This document shows, one piece after another, positions 28,051-37,100 of a DNA stretch of 64,000 nt. Positions within the stretch are counted from its first letter, which is position 1, and each line of letters begins with the position of its first letter. The notes beneath the pieces are model-generated. The model was given only the letters and a program-made list of their open reading frames with translations, made no database searches and was not told the DNA's origin. The position numbers and the translations under genes are program-made. Source of the stretch: Pseudomonadota bacterium (GTDB lineage Bacteria; Bdellovibrionota; Bdellovibrionia; Bdellovibrionales; JACTMU01); assembly GCA_014584465.1 (NCBI GenBank), contig JACTMU010000014.1, forward strand, positions 1-64,000, given 5' to 3'.

Positions 28051-29304
28051 ATGGCCAATAGATGCTTTCCGACTTTAAAGTTTTCCCTTTTCTTTTTTGT
28101 GACTCAAATTACTTTGAGTGTCTCTCACGGAGACATGCTTGTAAGTAAACAGGCGGTTACTCACTTTGATCCTCTTTGGAGTGGAAGTGAGCACAAGTAT
28201 TTGGGAGATGAAGCCGTTTTGCAGGTTTGTCGTGAGTTATCTTTGGATCCGTGTCCGATCGCGCGAATTCCTCGAAAAGACAAAAAGTACTATTTTGAGT
28301 ATGGTTTGCTCGTGGCTCTTGGTGACTTCTATATGTCAGCTGAAGAGATCTACAACGATCAAGGGAAAGACCTTACTGCGTATGAATTGGATCAGATTTT
28401 TTCATGTATAGATGAACAGGGGAAGATTCTACTAAAGCAAAAAGAATTTCCCCATTTGGATCTCCCCAATTGCAAATGGGTTTATGGTCTTTCGGGAAAC
28501 CAACTGAAACTTGTTCGAAACAACTACGACCACTTTGGTTGGAACAACATGAGGGCCTATGTTGAATATCACCAAAAGGCCATCGAGCTTGCATTTGAAG
28601 CCCATCTTGCACGTCGAAGGGGACCTCAAGATGCAAGCGAAGATCTTTTTGCGCAGGCTCTCATCTACAACGGATTTGCAGACCACTTCTTGACCGACGC
28701 ATTTTCGGCTGGACACATTCGAGTGCCACGCCGCCAACTGAAAGATTGGGCTGATCAGAACTATGGCATTGCAGGTAAAGGGAAGGGAGATCTTCTAGGG
28801 TTGATGTTTCACGATTCAGAGGGCTTTTCGTGGGACCGAAATGAGTTAGGACTTCGGGTGGGAAATTCAAGGGGAGATCAATGGACCACCCATACGGATA
28901 ACTCCCTTTTTTCAGGGAACACAGAAGAACAATTTGTGCAGTTGCCCATACGTGCCGTTGCAATTTCAATCAGGGAAGTTTTGAGCGCCTACTATTTTGG
29001 CAATAAGAAAGTGGGTGAATTTGAAGCTATCGAATATGTCCCGTTTTCTGTTGAGAGCTCGTTTGCGCAGAAGTATCTGACCGATTTTGGCCCCACAAAG
29101 GATGTAGCTCGATGGTTGAGGGGCGTGCTCGCCTTCCCTACCAATTTGATTCTCACCAATAGAAATGTGGTAAAGTTACTTGAGGAGTTACCTCAAGTGA
29201 TGGAGAGATTTCGTGCGGACATTCGTGCGGACATCGTTCATAAGTCGGAACTTGTTAATAGGCTTCCCAGAGTTTACGTGGAATCCTATCAAGAGATCGA
29301 TTAG
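28051..29304 (+). CDS. Secreted zinc-dependent phospholipase C / P1-nuclease-like protein
   Basis: 417 residues from the ATG at 28051, which has GGAGG upstream. A signal peptide (FSLFFFVTQITLSVSHG) is followed by a helical domain. The block ALIYNGFADHFLTDAFSAGHIR matches the H-x3-D-x6-H zinc-site motif of the phospholipase C/P1 nuclease superfamily, and HFDPLWSGSEH near the N-terminus and NNYDHFGWNNMRAYVEYH supply further candidate ligands. A secreted lipase or nuclease would suit a lytic lifestyle, but the substrate is not determined. Confidence 0.65.
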   Translation: MANRCFPTLKFSLFFFVTQITLSVSHGDMLVSKQAVTHFDPLWSGSEHKYLGDEAVLQVCRELSLDPCPIARIPRKDKKYYFEYGLLVALGDFYMSAEEIYNDQGKDLTAYELDQIFSCIDEQGKILLKQKEFPHLDLPNCKWVYGLSGNQLKLVRNNYDHFGWNNMRAYVEYHQKAIELAFEAHLARRRGPQDASEDLFAQALIYNGFADHFLTDAFSAGHIRVPRRQLKDWADQNYGIAGKGKGDLLGLMFHDSEGFSWDRNELGLRVGNSRGDQWTTHTDNSLFSGNTEEQFVQLPIRAVAISIREVLSAYYFGNKKVGEFEAIEYVPFSVESSFAQKYLTDFGPTKDVARWLRGVLAFPTNLILTNRNVVKLLEELPQVMERFRADIRADIVHKSELVNRLPRVYVESYQEID

Positions 29305-29365
29305 TAGTACCAGGATGAATCCTGCAATCGGAAGCTGGCACTTTTCTAGAAGAGTTGAGGCGGTC

Positions 29366-29470
29366 CTATAATAAAAGGATTTTATATTCCACAATGGGTT
29401 TTTGGGGAGGAGGTGGGCCAAAAATTTCCCAGTATTGTTCTAAGAATTCCAAATATTCATCTAAGGTCAT
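29366..29470 (-). CDS. 34-residue protein paired with the nucleotidyltransferase
   Basis: The ATG at 29470 lies four bases after the stop of the nucleotidyltransferase gene. The product begins MTLDEYLEFLEQYWEIFGPP and continues with a proline run (FGPPPP). From memory, similar mini-proteins occur next to AbiEii-like nucleotidyltransferase genes, so it is probably a real partner subunit and not chance. Its biochemical role is unknown. RBS: AAGGATT, overlapping the upstream stop. Confidence 0.6.
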   Translation of the reverse strand: MTLDEYLEFLEQYWEIFGPPPPQKPIVEYKILLL

Positions 29471-29474
29471 ATTG

Positions 29475-29987
29475 TTAATCCTTCAATATTAACTTTTCAA
29501 TTTCTGTCCACTCATTAAACAAATCAGCATATTCCTTTACTTTATTTAAATTAATTTTCGGAATATTCAAGAGTCCCTGAATATCCGCTAAGTCCTGTAA
29601 TTTTCTAGAAGGGTCATTTTTATAGGCTTGGATTTTTAAGCCAATTATTCCCTCAGGCGAAACGACGGGAATATTAAATAATTTATAATTTGAAGAGGTT
29701 CTTAACATTTCAAGTGACAAAGGTCTGTTTGCTAAAAGTATATCCAAATAACCCGGCCCACAAAATTGCAAAACTTCTGCTGATTCATAAGAAAGATTAA
29801 AACCTTGCGAAAGAAAAATTTTCTTAATCTCTTCTTTTTTTGAACCATCCACAAGAAAATCAATATCTTTGGTTGCCCGATGAATGCCATGAGCGCTCAG
29901 AGCAAAACCTCCAATTAGGGCAAAACTAATTTGAGCGCTCTCCAGTTGAGAGCGAGCTATTTCTAAGGTTTTCCTCAAATTTATCAT
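29475..29987 (-). CDS. AbiEii-like nucleotidyltransferase
   Basis: 170 residues. FALIGGFALSAHG followed by RATKDIDFLVD is the hG[GS]-DxD signature of the minimal nucleotidyltransferase fold. The third acidic residue may lie in GYLDILLAN. Such proteins act as toxins or as tRNA/protein nucleotidylating enzymes in two-gene modules. The gene is clearly AT-richer than its neighbours, uses many AAA/ATT codons and has a tiny partner gene downstream, which suggests acquisition by transfer. Confidence 0.8.
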   Translation of the reverse strand: MINLRKTLEIARSQLESAQISFALIGGFALSAHGIHRATKDIDFLVDGSKKEEIKKIFLSQGFNLSYESAEVLQFCGPGYLDILLANRPLSLEMLRTSSNYKLFNIPVVSPEGIIGLKIQAYKNDPSRKLQDLADIQGLLNIPKINLNKVKEYADLFNEWTEIEKLILKD

Positions 29988-30296
29988 TAAGTAAACCCCA
30001 CAACCTGCATGAAATTCATATCAAAGCCCTTCTTCCCTCTAGGCCTTTGATACAGGGTTCCTATGAGAGGGCTGATGGATTTGATGTACTTTGGTGTGAA
30101 TGAATGCACTAGCCTACTATTAACCTATTTCTCTTGGAATAGCCAATTAAAAAATAACAGACAAACCGCCAGTCGAGATGGATATTGTGGCATCGATAAT
30201 AGTTGCCTCTCGATCTTTAAAAGATTATTCAAATGGTCACAAAACAAGAATGATAGCAGTATTTTTTCGCCATTTTTTCACCATTGTTGATCCCTG
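29988..30296. other. Intergenic stretch with one hairpin
   Basis: About 309 bases, AT-rich. An inverted repeat, TATCAAAGCC...GGCCTTTGATA (30019-30053), could form a hairpin, with no clear T-run. A 75-codon open frame on the plus strand (30063) has no RBS and no recognisable motif, so I do not call it a gene. The promoter of the nucleotidyltransferase gene may lie here. Confidence 0.4.
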
Positions 30297-31445
30297 TTAT
30301 CGACAGGATTCATCTTTATTAGATTGAGTCTCTGCCAAGAATGATTGAATTTTTTTGTATGCGGATTTCGGTTTGAGTGCACTGTCGAAGAGTCCCCATT
30401 TGTTTCGCTTCTCGTTTCCATCACGAATATTGTAAATGAATGCCTTGCTGATCCAGTTGCGATTTTTTACACCCTTCAGGGAGGCGACGAGATGTTGCGC
30501 TTGCTCCTCTTCGCTGACGTAGTAGGTTCGCCAGCCTATTTCTGTTAACCAAACGGGGCGGTCAAGGAGTTTTTCCTTCCTCAGCAATGTTTTTACTTCC
30601 GAATCCAGCCGATTGAGGACCGGCTCGCTCCCCTCAGATTCACCATCATCTTCTTCGGGATAGATGTGAAAACTGAAGATGTCAAAGGAGGCGCGTGCAT
30701 TTTTAGAGATGGTCCGGACCCACTCCTCCCAGTGATGGTCTTTACCAAATGCGAGGTCTGGAGCCACCACCTGGGCCGAGGGATCCACCGACTTTACAGC
30801 ATTGTACCCAGGCTTAAGAATTCGTTTGACATAATCCTCTTTGGATCCTTTCCAAAAGAACTCCAAGTTGGGTTCATTCCACATGCCCCAATGTTGAATT
30901 GAGTCTTTGTATCGAGCAACGGCAGTAGAGACGAAATCCTCCCAAGCCTTTTTGCTCGGAGGAGAGGCTCTATTTCCGTCCTGTGAAGCCCAACTTGGAG
31001 AGTAAGCAAGGGTCGCAAACACTGTGAGGTTGAGACTTCGAGCTTGTGAAATGGTCTCATCCAAAGACTTCCATTTATAACCACCATTTTTCTTTGGCTG
31101 AATCTCACTCCAATTGAAATCAACACGAATCCAATGAAAATTTCCATCGGCAACTTTGTCTAGCAGCTTGCCTTTTGTTTTGTGCACATTGATCCCCGAA
31201 AACCCCGAACAGTCCTTCTGAGAGGTCGGAGATCCTTGGTTCAAATCAATTGCGGAATTTTCGTTTTGAGAACTATTCTGGGTGTTGTTCATTTCTGGAT
31301 CGTCGTTGAACCCTTCAAAATCGGAACTTCTTTCATCCATTGTTAATTTTGGATCAGCCTCCCAACTGTAGTCCGAGGAGTTGCAACCCGATAGAATGCA
31401 CAAACCGAAAGCAAAGAATAGCGATAACTGAAGCAACCCAGCCAT
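30297..31445 (-). CDS. Glycoside hydrolase-like lipoprotein (clan A fold)
   Basis: 382 residues from the ATG at 31445, which directly opens a lipoprotein signal ending ILSGC. A long Asn/Ser/Asp-rich linker precedes a TIM-barrel: WIRVDFNWSEIQP, the acid/base glutamate in WGMWNEPN, and the nucleophile in PVWLTEIGW. This layout fits GH39/GH5-like enzymes and exopolysaccharide hydrolases of the PslG type. It is likely on the cell surface or in the periplasm. Substrate unknown. Confidence 0.78.
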   Translation of the reverse strand: MAGLLQLSLFFAFGLCILSGCNSSDYSWEADPKLTMDERSSDFEGFNDDPEMNNTQNSSQNENSAIDLNQGSPTSQKDCSGFSGINVHKTKGKLLDKVADGNFHWIRVDFNWSEIQPKKNGGYKWKSLDETISQARSLNLTVFATLAYSPSWASQDGNRASPPSKKAWEDFVSTAVARYKDSIQHWGMWNEPNLEFFWKGSKEDYVKRILKPGYNAVKSVDPSAQVVAPDLAFGKDHHWEEWVRTISKNARASFDIFSFHIYPEEDDGESEGSEPVLNRLDSEVKTLLRKEKLLDRPVWLTEIGWRTYYVSEEEQAQHLVASLKGVKNRNWISKAFIYNIRDGNEKRNKWGLFDSALKPKSAYKKIQSFLAETQSNKDESCR

Positions 31446-31649
31446 GTGTAGCGTTCCACCTTGTTGAACAGATCGCATAAACATAAGTATATTTTTTTAA
31501 ATCAAAACTCCTTACTAAGATTCTAAATCAAGTGAGGGGCGACTTCCATTAAAAAGCGAGTGGTAGATCAAAACAGTATGTCGAAGACCAAATCGAGTGT
31601 CAAAAACTTAGTCACAACCCCTATCATCAGCGAGTGTTTGCTGTGATTT

Positions 31650-33400
31650 TCAGATCCGTGTTTTGACCAGGGTCGCAAGGGCCCATCGAAGAAGGCGGGC
31701 AAAGAGACGTTCTTTCAATGTGATAGGACGATCAAGCTTCATCATCGCCATGTGTTTTTCTATGGAAGCGGTCGAAGAAGGTTCTAGAGGCATGAATGCT
31801 TTTGCTATGGTGAAGATCATTGAGAGCCTGTTTGCAGTCTTGGCTTTAAGGCCCTTAAGGGCTCTGGCGATGTGAACCTCGTCTTCAGTCAAATCAGAAC
31901 CAAATGGAAAAGCTGGGAATAGATCAGGAAAATTCTTTCGGAATTCATTCCAATCGTATTGAATCTTCTCAGGGAAATTGTTCTGAAATTCATGAGGAAT
32001 CTCATACGAGACAGAAATCTTTCCGGCTTTTTTGGCTTTCAACAGAAGATCTGCTTGAAAGCGAGAATCTGTGATTTTTAAGATCTCCATAATGATCTCT
32101 TCATCGGTCTTCCCACGAACATCCGCAATGCCGTACTCAGTGATCACTATGTCACGAAGATGTCTCGGAATGGTCACGTGGGGATATTCCCACACAATGT
32201 TAGAGACGAGACGTCCATTGAGAACTCTGGTGCTGCGAAGGCACAGACAGGAATAACCATCAGGCAGAGCTTGAGCCATGGACACAAAATTGTATTGACC
32301 GCCCACGCCACTTAAGACTCGATTTCCATGAACTCCATCGGAGACAGCTGCTCCAGAGAGAGTCACCATGAGGCAGCTGTTGATGAATCGAGCCTCTTTT
32401 CGATGCAGACGATCAAGAGCTTCGTGGCCATAAAGTTGATTGATGCGCAGGACACTGGTCATATTGATGAGCTTCTTGGTCTCCTCGTCCATCTTGCGCA
32501 GTAAACTATAGAATGAGGGAGATCCGAGATAAAATGCGCCTTGAATGACAACTCCACCCGTCAATCGAGTTCCTAGCCAATTTGCCCAGTCCAATCCAAT
32601 TTCATCTGGGGCATCTTTTTGAAGAATTCCAAATCGTTTAAGATAAGCGATATCAACAAGAGTTAAGGGGTTACTGATGGCGCCTACGCTCTGAAGTGCT
32701 ATAATAGTCTTAGGACTCACCAACTCCGTGATCTTCTTCTGATTGAGGAGTCTTTGAATGGAGATATCTTCATAGGTGCGACGCTTTAGAATTCCATCTT
32801 TAAGAAGCGGGATGAGTCCTTCTACGAGCATCTCTGTAGCACTAAAGAGGCCTTCATGAAAGACGCCAAGATCATGGTCACGTCGGGGTTGGAGCTCAGA
32901 CTGTAGGTGCCTTCTTTTTCGCTGATCATTTGAACCACGACGTTCACTCCACGATCAAACATGTCTCTGGCGGCGTGCGTATAATTGCTGCTGATGTAAT
33001 GCTTCTGAGCATAGGGATTGTGTAGGAATTTCCCTGGAGCAAAAAAGAATTCTATGAACTTCACATTTGGAGGGAGTTTGCGTTGAACACGATCCAGTTC
33101 GATTTGCAGATCTGGATAGTTACCGAAAAGTCGATTTGAGAAAAGATCAATGAATCGTCGTTCCAAAAGACTCTTTCCCTTGGGACGTTCTAAGGTCAAT
33201 CCAGTAAGGAGTTCAAGATGGATCTCTGGATCTTTCAAGGCTCTAGCATAAAGGGCATTGAGCAACAGATTGGCTTTACCAATGCCAAGTGGAGATCCTA
33301 CGATGATCCTCTTACCCACATGGCGGATGAGGATATCCACGAGTGCGTCTGCGTTTTGAGTGCGAAGAGTTTTGGGCATGTGAGCCAATCGTAGCATCAA
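31650..33400 (-). pseudogene. Acetyl-CoA hydrolase/transferase family gene, frameshifted
   Basis: Two frames make up one gene. The N-terminal piece (33400-32822) holds IIVGSPLGIGKANLLLNALY and GVNVVVQMIS, typical of the CoA-transferase N-domain. The C-terminal piece (32831-31650) holds GVVIQGAFYLG, SGVGGQYNFVSMA and VITEYGIADVRGKT, the C-terminal domain hallmarks. They meet around 32822-32860, where the frame changes; the continuation reads FHEGLFSATEMLVEGL. Compared with full-length relatives that I recall, a stretch of central sequence also seems to be missing, so this looks like a deletion with a frameshift. If the missing part contained the catalytic glutamate region, the product is inactive. 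Confidence 0.65.
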
Positions 33401-33689
33401 TACTCAAGTTTAGGGAAATGAGTTTATCATCCTCGAAACTCGGCTGGCGGCCCAAAAATGCGACGCGTCGTTTTTTGTGCTAAGACAACTTAATCTTTTT
33501 CAGGGACACACTTTTCCATCACGAAGCCAAATGATGTTACGAGACTGAACACTCCTGGCTCAAAGTCTGTTTCACAAAAGCTCAATGCATCCGATAGATA
33601 AATTGAGTTTTGATTGTGGAATAAGACTTCATGGTAATGACTCGTGGTAATTCGAATATCTGGTTGAAGAGGGATTTGCAATTTTAATT
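33401..33689. other. Divergent intergenic region
   Basis: About 289 bases between the broken CoA-transferase gene and the hybrid kinase gene. A 63-codon minus-strand frame (33681-33490, TTG start, no RBS) fills most of it. Its protein has no recognisable motif; it could be a small gene or a remnant, and I leave it uncalled. The kinase promoter should be here. Confidence 0.35.
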
Positions 33690-35246
33690 ATGGAACAAGT
33701 TCAGTTTGGTTCGGACACACCATTTAAGATTCTCATTGTGGATGATGAAGATGCCGCGAGAAGACTCATTGCAGATATTCTTGAATCCAAAAACTATCTT
33801 ACATTAAGCGCAGAATCCACAGCCCAAGCGGTTCAAGTAATGAAAGCAGAACGTCCCGATCTCGTACTTTCTGATATAAGAATGCCGGGAGAGAGTGGCC
33901 TCAAGTTGATCACCTACGCGCAATCAATGTACCAAGATCTTCCGGTCATTCTCATAACGGGCCACGGAGATAAGAACCTTACCATTGAGGCTATTCGAGC
34001 GGGAGCCTTTGACTTCATTGAAAAGCCATTCGAAGATGAGGAGCTCTTTGCCGCGGTTCAAAGAGTGGTGGAGCATCGGCGATTGCTGCAGAAACTTAAA
34101 GAGGCTCAAGCTCAGAACATTCAAGCGGCAAAGCTGGCATCAATTGGAGAATTGGCAGCAGGTGTTGGCCATGAGATCAACAACCCGTTGACGGTGATTC
34201 TAGGTCAGCTTTATCGAATCGTCAGTTTTGCCAAACGCAATCAGATTTCAGATGAAAAATTTTTCAAGTCGATTCAGATTGCAGAAAAGGCTGCCAATCG
34301 AATTGCAAAGATTGTGAAGGGTCTTGCGGCTTATGCACGAAAAGATGAGGGAGATTTTTCTGTTGTGGACATCAAAGAGACCATTGAGGAGTCGGTTGAG
34401 CTTGTAAGAGGGATTTATGAGCATGATCGAATCGTGATTGAGTCAAGTTATGACGCAACAAACCATCAAATATTGGGCAACAGAGGAAAATTCCAACAGG
34501 TCATTATTAATCTTCTATCAAATGCGAGAGATGCCATTGCGTCTAAGGAACATGGTAAGATCGTCGTGACGACTGCGAACATAGGAAGTTTTCTTCTGGT
34601 CAAGATCACTGACAATGGTTGTGGCATTGGGCAGGAAAACTTACATCGAATCTTTGACTCTTTTTTTACGACTAAAGAAGTTGGGAAGGGGACTGGTCTT
34701 GGTCTCTCTATCTCTTTCAGAATTATTTCAGAAATTAAGGGAAAGATCGAGGTAGATTCCAAGACAGGAGAAGGTTCAACATTTAAGATTACACTACCAA
34801 CCGTATGCCAAGAAGTCGAAAAACGCTCTTTGAGTGACCGAGAGGAGTTCTCACCCCTTGAAGGCCGTGTGTTGATTGTGGAGGACGAACAGGATGTTCG
34901 AGAGCTATTGCGAGAGTATCTTGAATCGTTTGGATTTTGTGTCGTTGAGGCCGAAAATGGAAACAACGCCATGAGGCATATCGTTGGAGATGAATTCGAT
35001 ATTCTTGTCACAGACCTTAAAATGCCTCAAATGACAGGTTATGAGTTGGTTAAACGGGTGAATGATTTTAAACTTAAGGACCTAAAAATATTTGTAGTGA
35101 CTGCGAGCCTAAAAACTGCATGGTCAGAAGAGAATCAAGATGAACTTACCAACCTCATCGACGGTTATATTTTGAAACCCTTTTCAAAGAAAGACCTGTA
35201 CGACTTGTTATCCAAAGAAGGGCGGACAAAGAAAAAAATAGCATAG
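33690..35246 (+). CDS. Hybrid REC-histidine kinase-REC protein
   Basis: 518 soluble residues with no membrane helix. Receiver 1 (about 12-128): Asp62 in LVLSDIRMPG, Lys in IEKPF. A coiled-coil linker leads to the HisKA domain with His161 in GVGHEINNPL. The HATPase has NLLSNARDAI (N box), DNGCGIG (G1) and GKGTGLGLS (G2). Receiver 2 (about 383-505) has TDLKMPQ and ILKPFS. The input is probably phosphorylation of receiver 1 by another kinase. The stop codon lies inside a 7-bp repeat that flanks a MITE-like insertion. Confidence 0.92.
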   Translation: MEQVQFGSDTPFKILIVDDEDAARRLIADILESKNYLTLSAESTAQAVQVMKAERPDLVLSDIRMPGESGLKLITYAQSMYQDLPVILITGHGDKNLTIEAIRAGAFDFIEKPFEDEELFAAVQRVVEHRRLLQKLKEAQAQNIQAAKLASIGELAAGVGHEINNPLTVILGQLYRIVSFAKRNQISDEKFFKSIQIAEKAANRIAKIVKGLAAYARKDEGDFSVVDIKETIEESVELVRGIYEHDRIVIESSYDATNHQILGNRGKFQQVIINLLSNARDAIASKEHGKIVVTTANIGSFLLVKITDNGCGIGQENLHRIFDSFFTTKEVGKGTGLGLSISFRIISEIKGKIEVDSKTGEGSTFKITLPTVCQEVEKRSLSDREEFSPLEGRVLIVEDEQDVRELLREYLESFGFCVVEAENGNNAMRHIVGDEFDILVTDLKMPQMTGYELVKRVNDFKLKDLKIFVVTASLKTAWSEENQDELTNLIDGYILKPFSKKDLYDLLSKEGRTKKKIA

Positions 35247-35407
35247 AAGCTGTCTGGTAATTCGCTTTTTGATCGATTTTGATAAGTTTTTCTTATACCG
35301 AGGCGGGCCGACGAAGGGCTGGCCAGAGGCGCTAACTCGAGGAGGCTCAACGAAGGTATAAGAAAAACTTATAGAAATTGGTAAAAATGGAATTACCGGA
35401 CAGCCCC
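35246..35407 (-). mobile_element. MITE-like element, complete copy with 7-bp flanking repeat
   Basis: This 162-bp copy has both termini (left GAAGCTGTCTGGTAATTC, right GAATTACCGGACAGCCCC), two imperfect inverted arms of about 54 bp that include ATAAGTTTTTCTTATACC and its complement, and the conserved core. TAGCATA flanks it on both sides (35239-35245 and 35408-35414), the best evidence here for transposition. The left repeat contains the stop codon of the hybrid kinase. No transposase gene is inside it or nearby. Confidence 0.88.
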
Positions 35408-35423
35408 TAGCATAGGACCACAA

Positions 35424-36971
35424 TCAATTCGGCGAGGGGATAAATAGAGTCTGTCCAGCACGAAGATTTCTTGGATGTTCAAGTTCATTAGCCTCTTGAA
35501 TGAGGAGGATCGATATTCCAAAATCTCGAGCGATACCACTGAGTGTATCCCCTGAGCGGACTCGATAGGTCTGCCTCGTGCCGATTTCAAGATCCTTTGG
35601 CTTGGCGGTAGGGCGCGAATTGGGAGTCTTAAAAAACTCGGAAACAGTAGTCTCTTTACTTTCCGGAACGCTCACCGGGGTTCCCTGTGGAATTAAAATT
35701 CGACCTTTTACTACAAGAGAGGTGAGCGTTGGGTTGTAAAACTGAGCCTTTTCACTGTCTCCATCAAACCAGGAAAGAAGCATTTTGTAAGGTAGTGTGC
35801 GTGGTGCTTTGATGATCGAAGCAGAGATCTTAGGACCATAGGGAAGATTTTCTTGAAGATACTGGTTGGCTTCTCGTTCAACGGTAAGGGCCGCCAAAAA
35901 GGAAGCATAAAAATTCTGGGATGCAAATCCAAAACGGGCCTTTTCTCCCTCATTAACCAACTTTGCGATATCTGAAGTCCCCATTTTTTGTACCAATCGA
36001 CGTACTCCGTAAGCACCGTGGTTGTAACCAGTTACGGCCAGCGGCCAGGAGTTCAGCATCTCGAAGTAGTGTCGCAACAATCGCGCCGAAGCTTTTGTTG
36101 AAATAATTGGATCATTTCGTTCGTCAATGGCTCGACTGATGGTCATATAGCTGCGGCCAGTACGACGCATAAACTGCCAGATTCCACTTGCTCCTACTCG
36201 TGAACGGGCCCTCAAGTTGAAGGAACTCTCCACAAATGGAATTCGTGTCAACTCAATAGGAAGTTTCTCTGAGCGAAAAATAGCCTCCATCTCCCGTATG
36301 TACGACCCTGAGAAATAGATTCCTTCAATGAAGCGATCTCGTTGACCCAATTGAAATCGAAGTCGGCCCTTAACAGCCGCAGCAGAAAACTTATTCTTTT
36401 CTTCAATGTTTTGAAAGAGATTCCAATAGCGAAGATCATCGCCTTCAAGGCCCTCGGCGGAGGAGATCTTATTGAGCCTATTTAAGCGATCGGCGATACT
36501 CTGCTTAAGTGATTTTACACGCCTTTCTCGTTCCTTTACTTTCTGATACTTATTAAGGCTTTCATTTTTCATGATGTCGGTAAAATCCACCACTTCATAG
36601 ATCAAACTCGTGTGCTCGCTGTCGTGAAGTAACCCTTGATCAGTTGAAAACTTGGAATAGATGTCGATCCAGAATTTAACGCGCTCTTCGAGGCCGGCAG
36701 GGACTTTAAATGCATCGGAAGCCCAGCCAAGGGAAGCTTCCTGATTGGAGTAGTCCGGAGCAACCCAAACACGATCGATGGAGGAGGGCTGACGTGCAGG
36801 CATCTCTTGAAGCACAACTGGAGTCTCTTCATCCAGAAATTCGCTATAGAATTCGCTCTCACCCAAAGCATGGCTACTAAGAAGGAATGGTAAGATCAAT
36901 ATGATGGAGATCATGATCATAGCGCGATTGAGATAAGAGATGTTGTGAGGATATGGCATCAATTCAAGCAT
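35424..36971 (-). CDS. mltD: Membrane-bound lytic transglycosylase with LysM domain (MltD-like)
   Basis: Up to 515 residues. A signal sequence (MIMISIILILPFLLSSHALG) starts at the internal ATG 36920; the frame is open to 36971, which would add an arginine-containing n-region. The SLT domain has the catalytic glutamate in PFVESSFN, then GASGIWQFMRRTGR and TGYNHGAYGVRR. One LysM domain (TYRVRSGDTLSGIARDFG...AGQTLFIPS) at the C-terminus binds peptidoglycan. It cleaves glycan strands in the periplasm during growth or wall remodelling. The gene symbol is by similarity of architecture. Confidence 0.88.
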   Translation of the reverse strand: MLELMPYPHNISYLNRAMIMISIILILPFLLSSHALGESEFYSEFLDEETPVVLQEMPARQPSSIDRVWVAPDYSNQEASLGWASDAFKVPAGLEERVKFWIDIYSKFSTDQGLLHDSEHTSLIYEVVDFTDIMKNESLNKYQKVKERERRVKSLKQSIADRLNRLNKISSAEGLEGDDLRYWNLFQNIEEKNKFSAAAVKGRLRFQLGQRDRFIEGIYFSGSYIREMEAIFRSEKLPIELTRIPFVESSFNLRARSRVGASGIWQFMRRTGRSYMTISRAIDERNDPIISTKASARLLRHYFEMLNSWPLAVTGYNHGAYGVRRLVQKMGTSDIAKLVNEGEKARFGFASQNFYASFLAALTVEREANQYLQENLPYGPKISASIIKAPRTLPYKMLLSWFDGDSEKAQFYNPTLTSLVVKGRILIPQGTPVSVPESKETTVSEFFKTPNSRPTAKPKDLEIGTRQTYRVRSGDTLSGIARDFGISILLIQEANELEHPRNLRAGQTLFIPSPN

Positions 36972-37100
36972 ACCCTATTTCAACAGGTCTGCCTAGAGGG
37001 ATGTTGGACCATGAAAAAAGGTTAGACCACTGTCCTAAATTGTTACACCCTGGTACTGCGATAGTTCATTTCGAATATTTTGCGACACAACTTGCCAACA

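Noticed and set aside
30063-30290. 75-codon plus-strand ORF
   Set aside because: No RBS, odd composition, and it lies in an AT-rich spacer.
33490-33681. 63-codon minus-strand ORF
   Set aside because: TTG start without an RBS and no motif; it may be a small gene, but I cannot support it.
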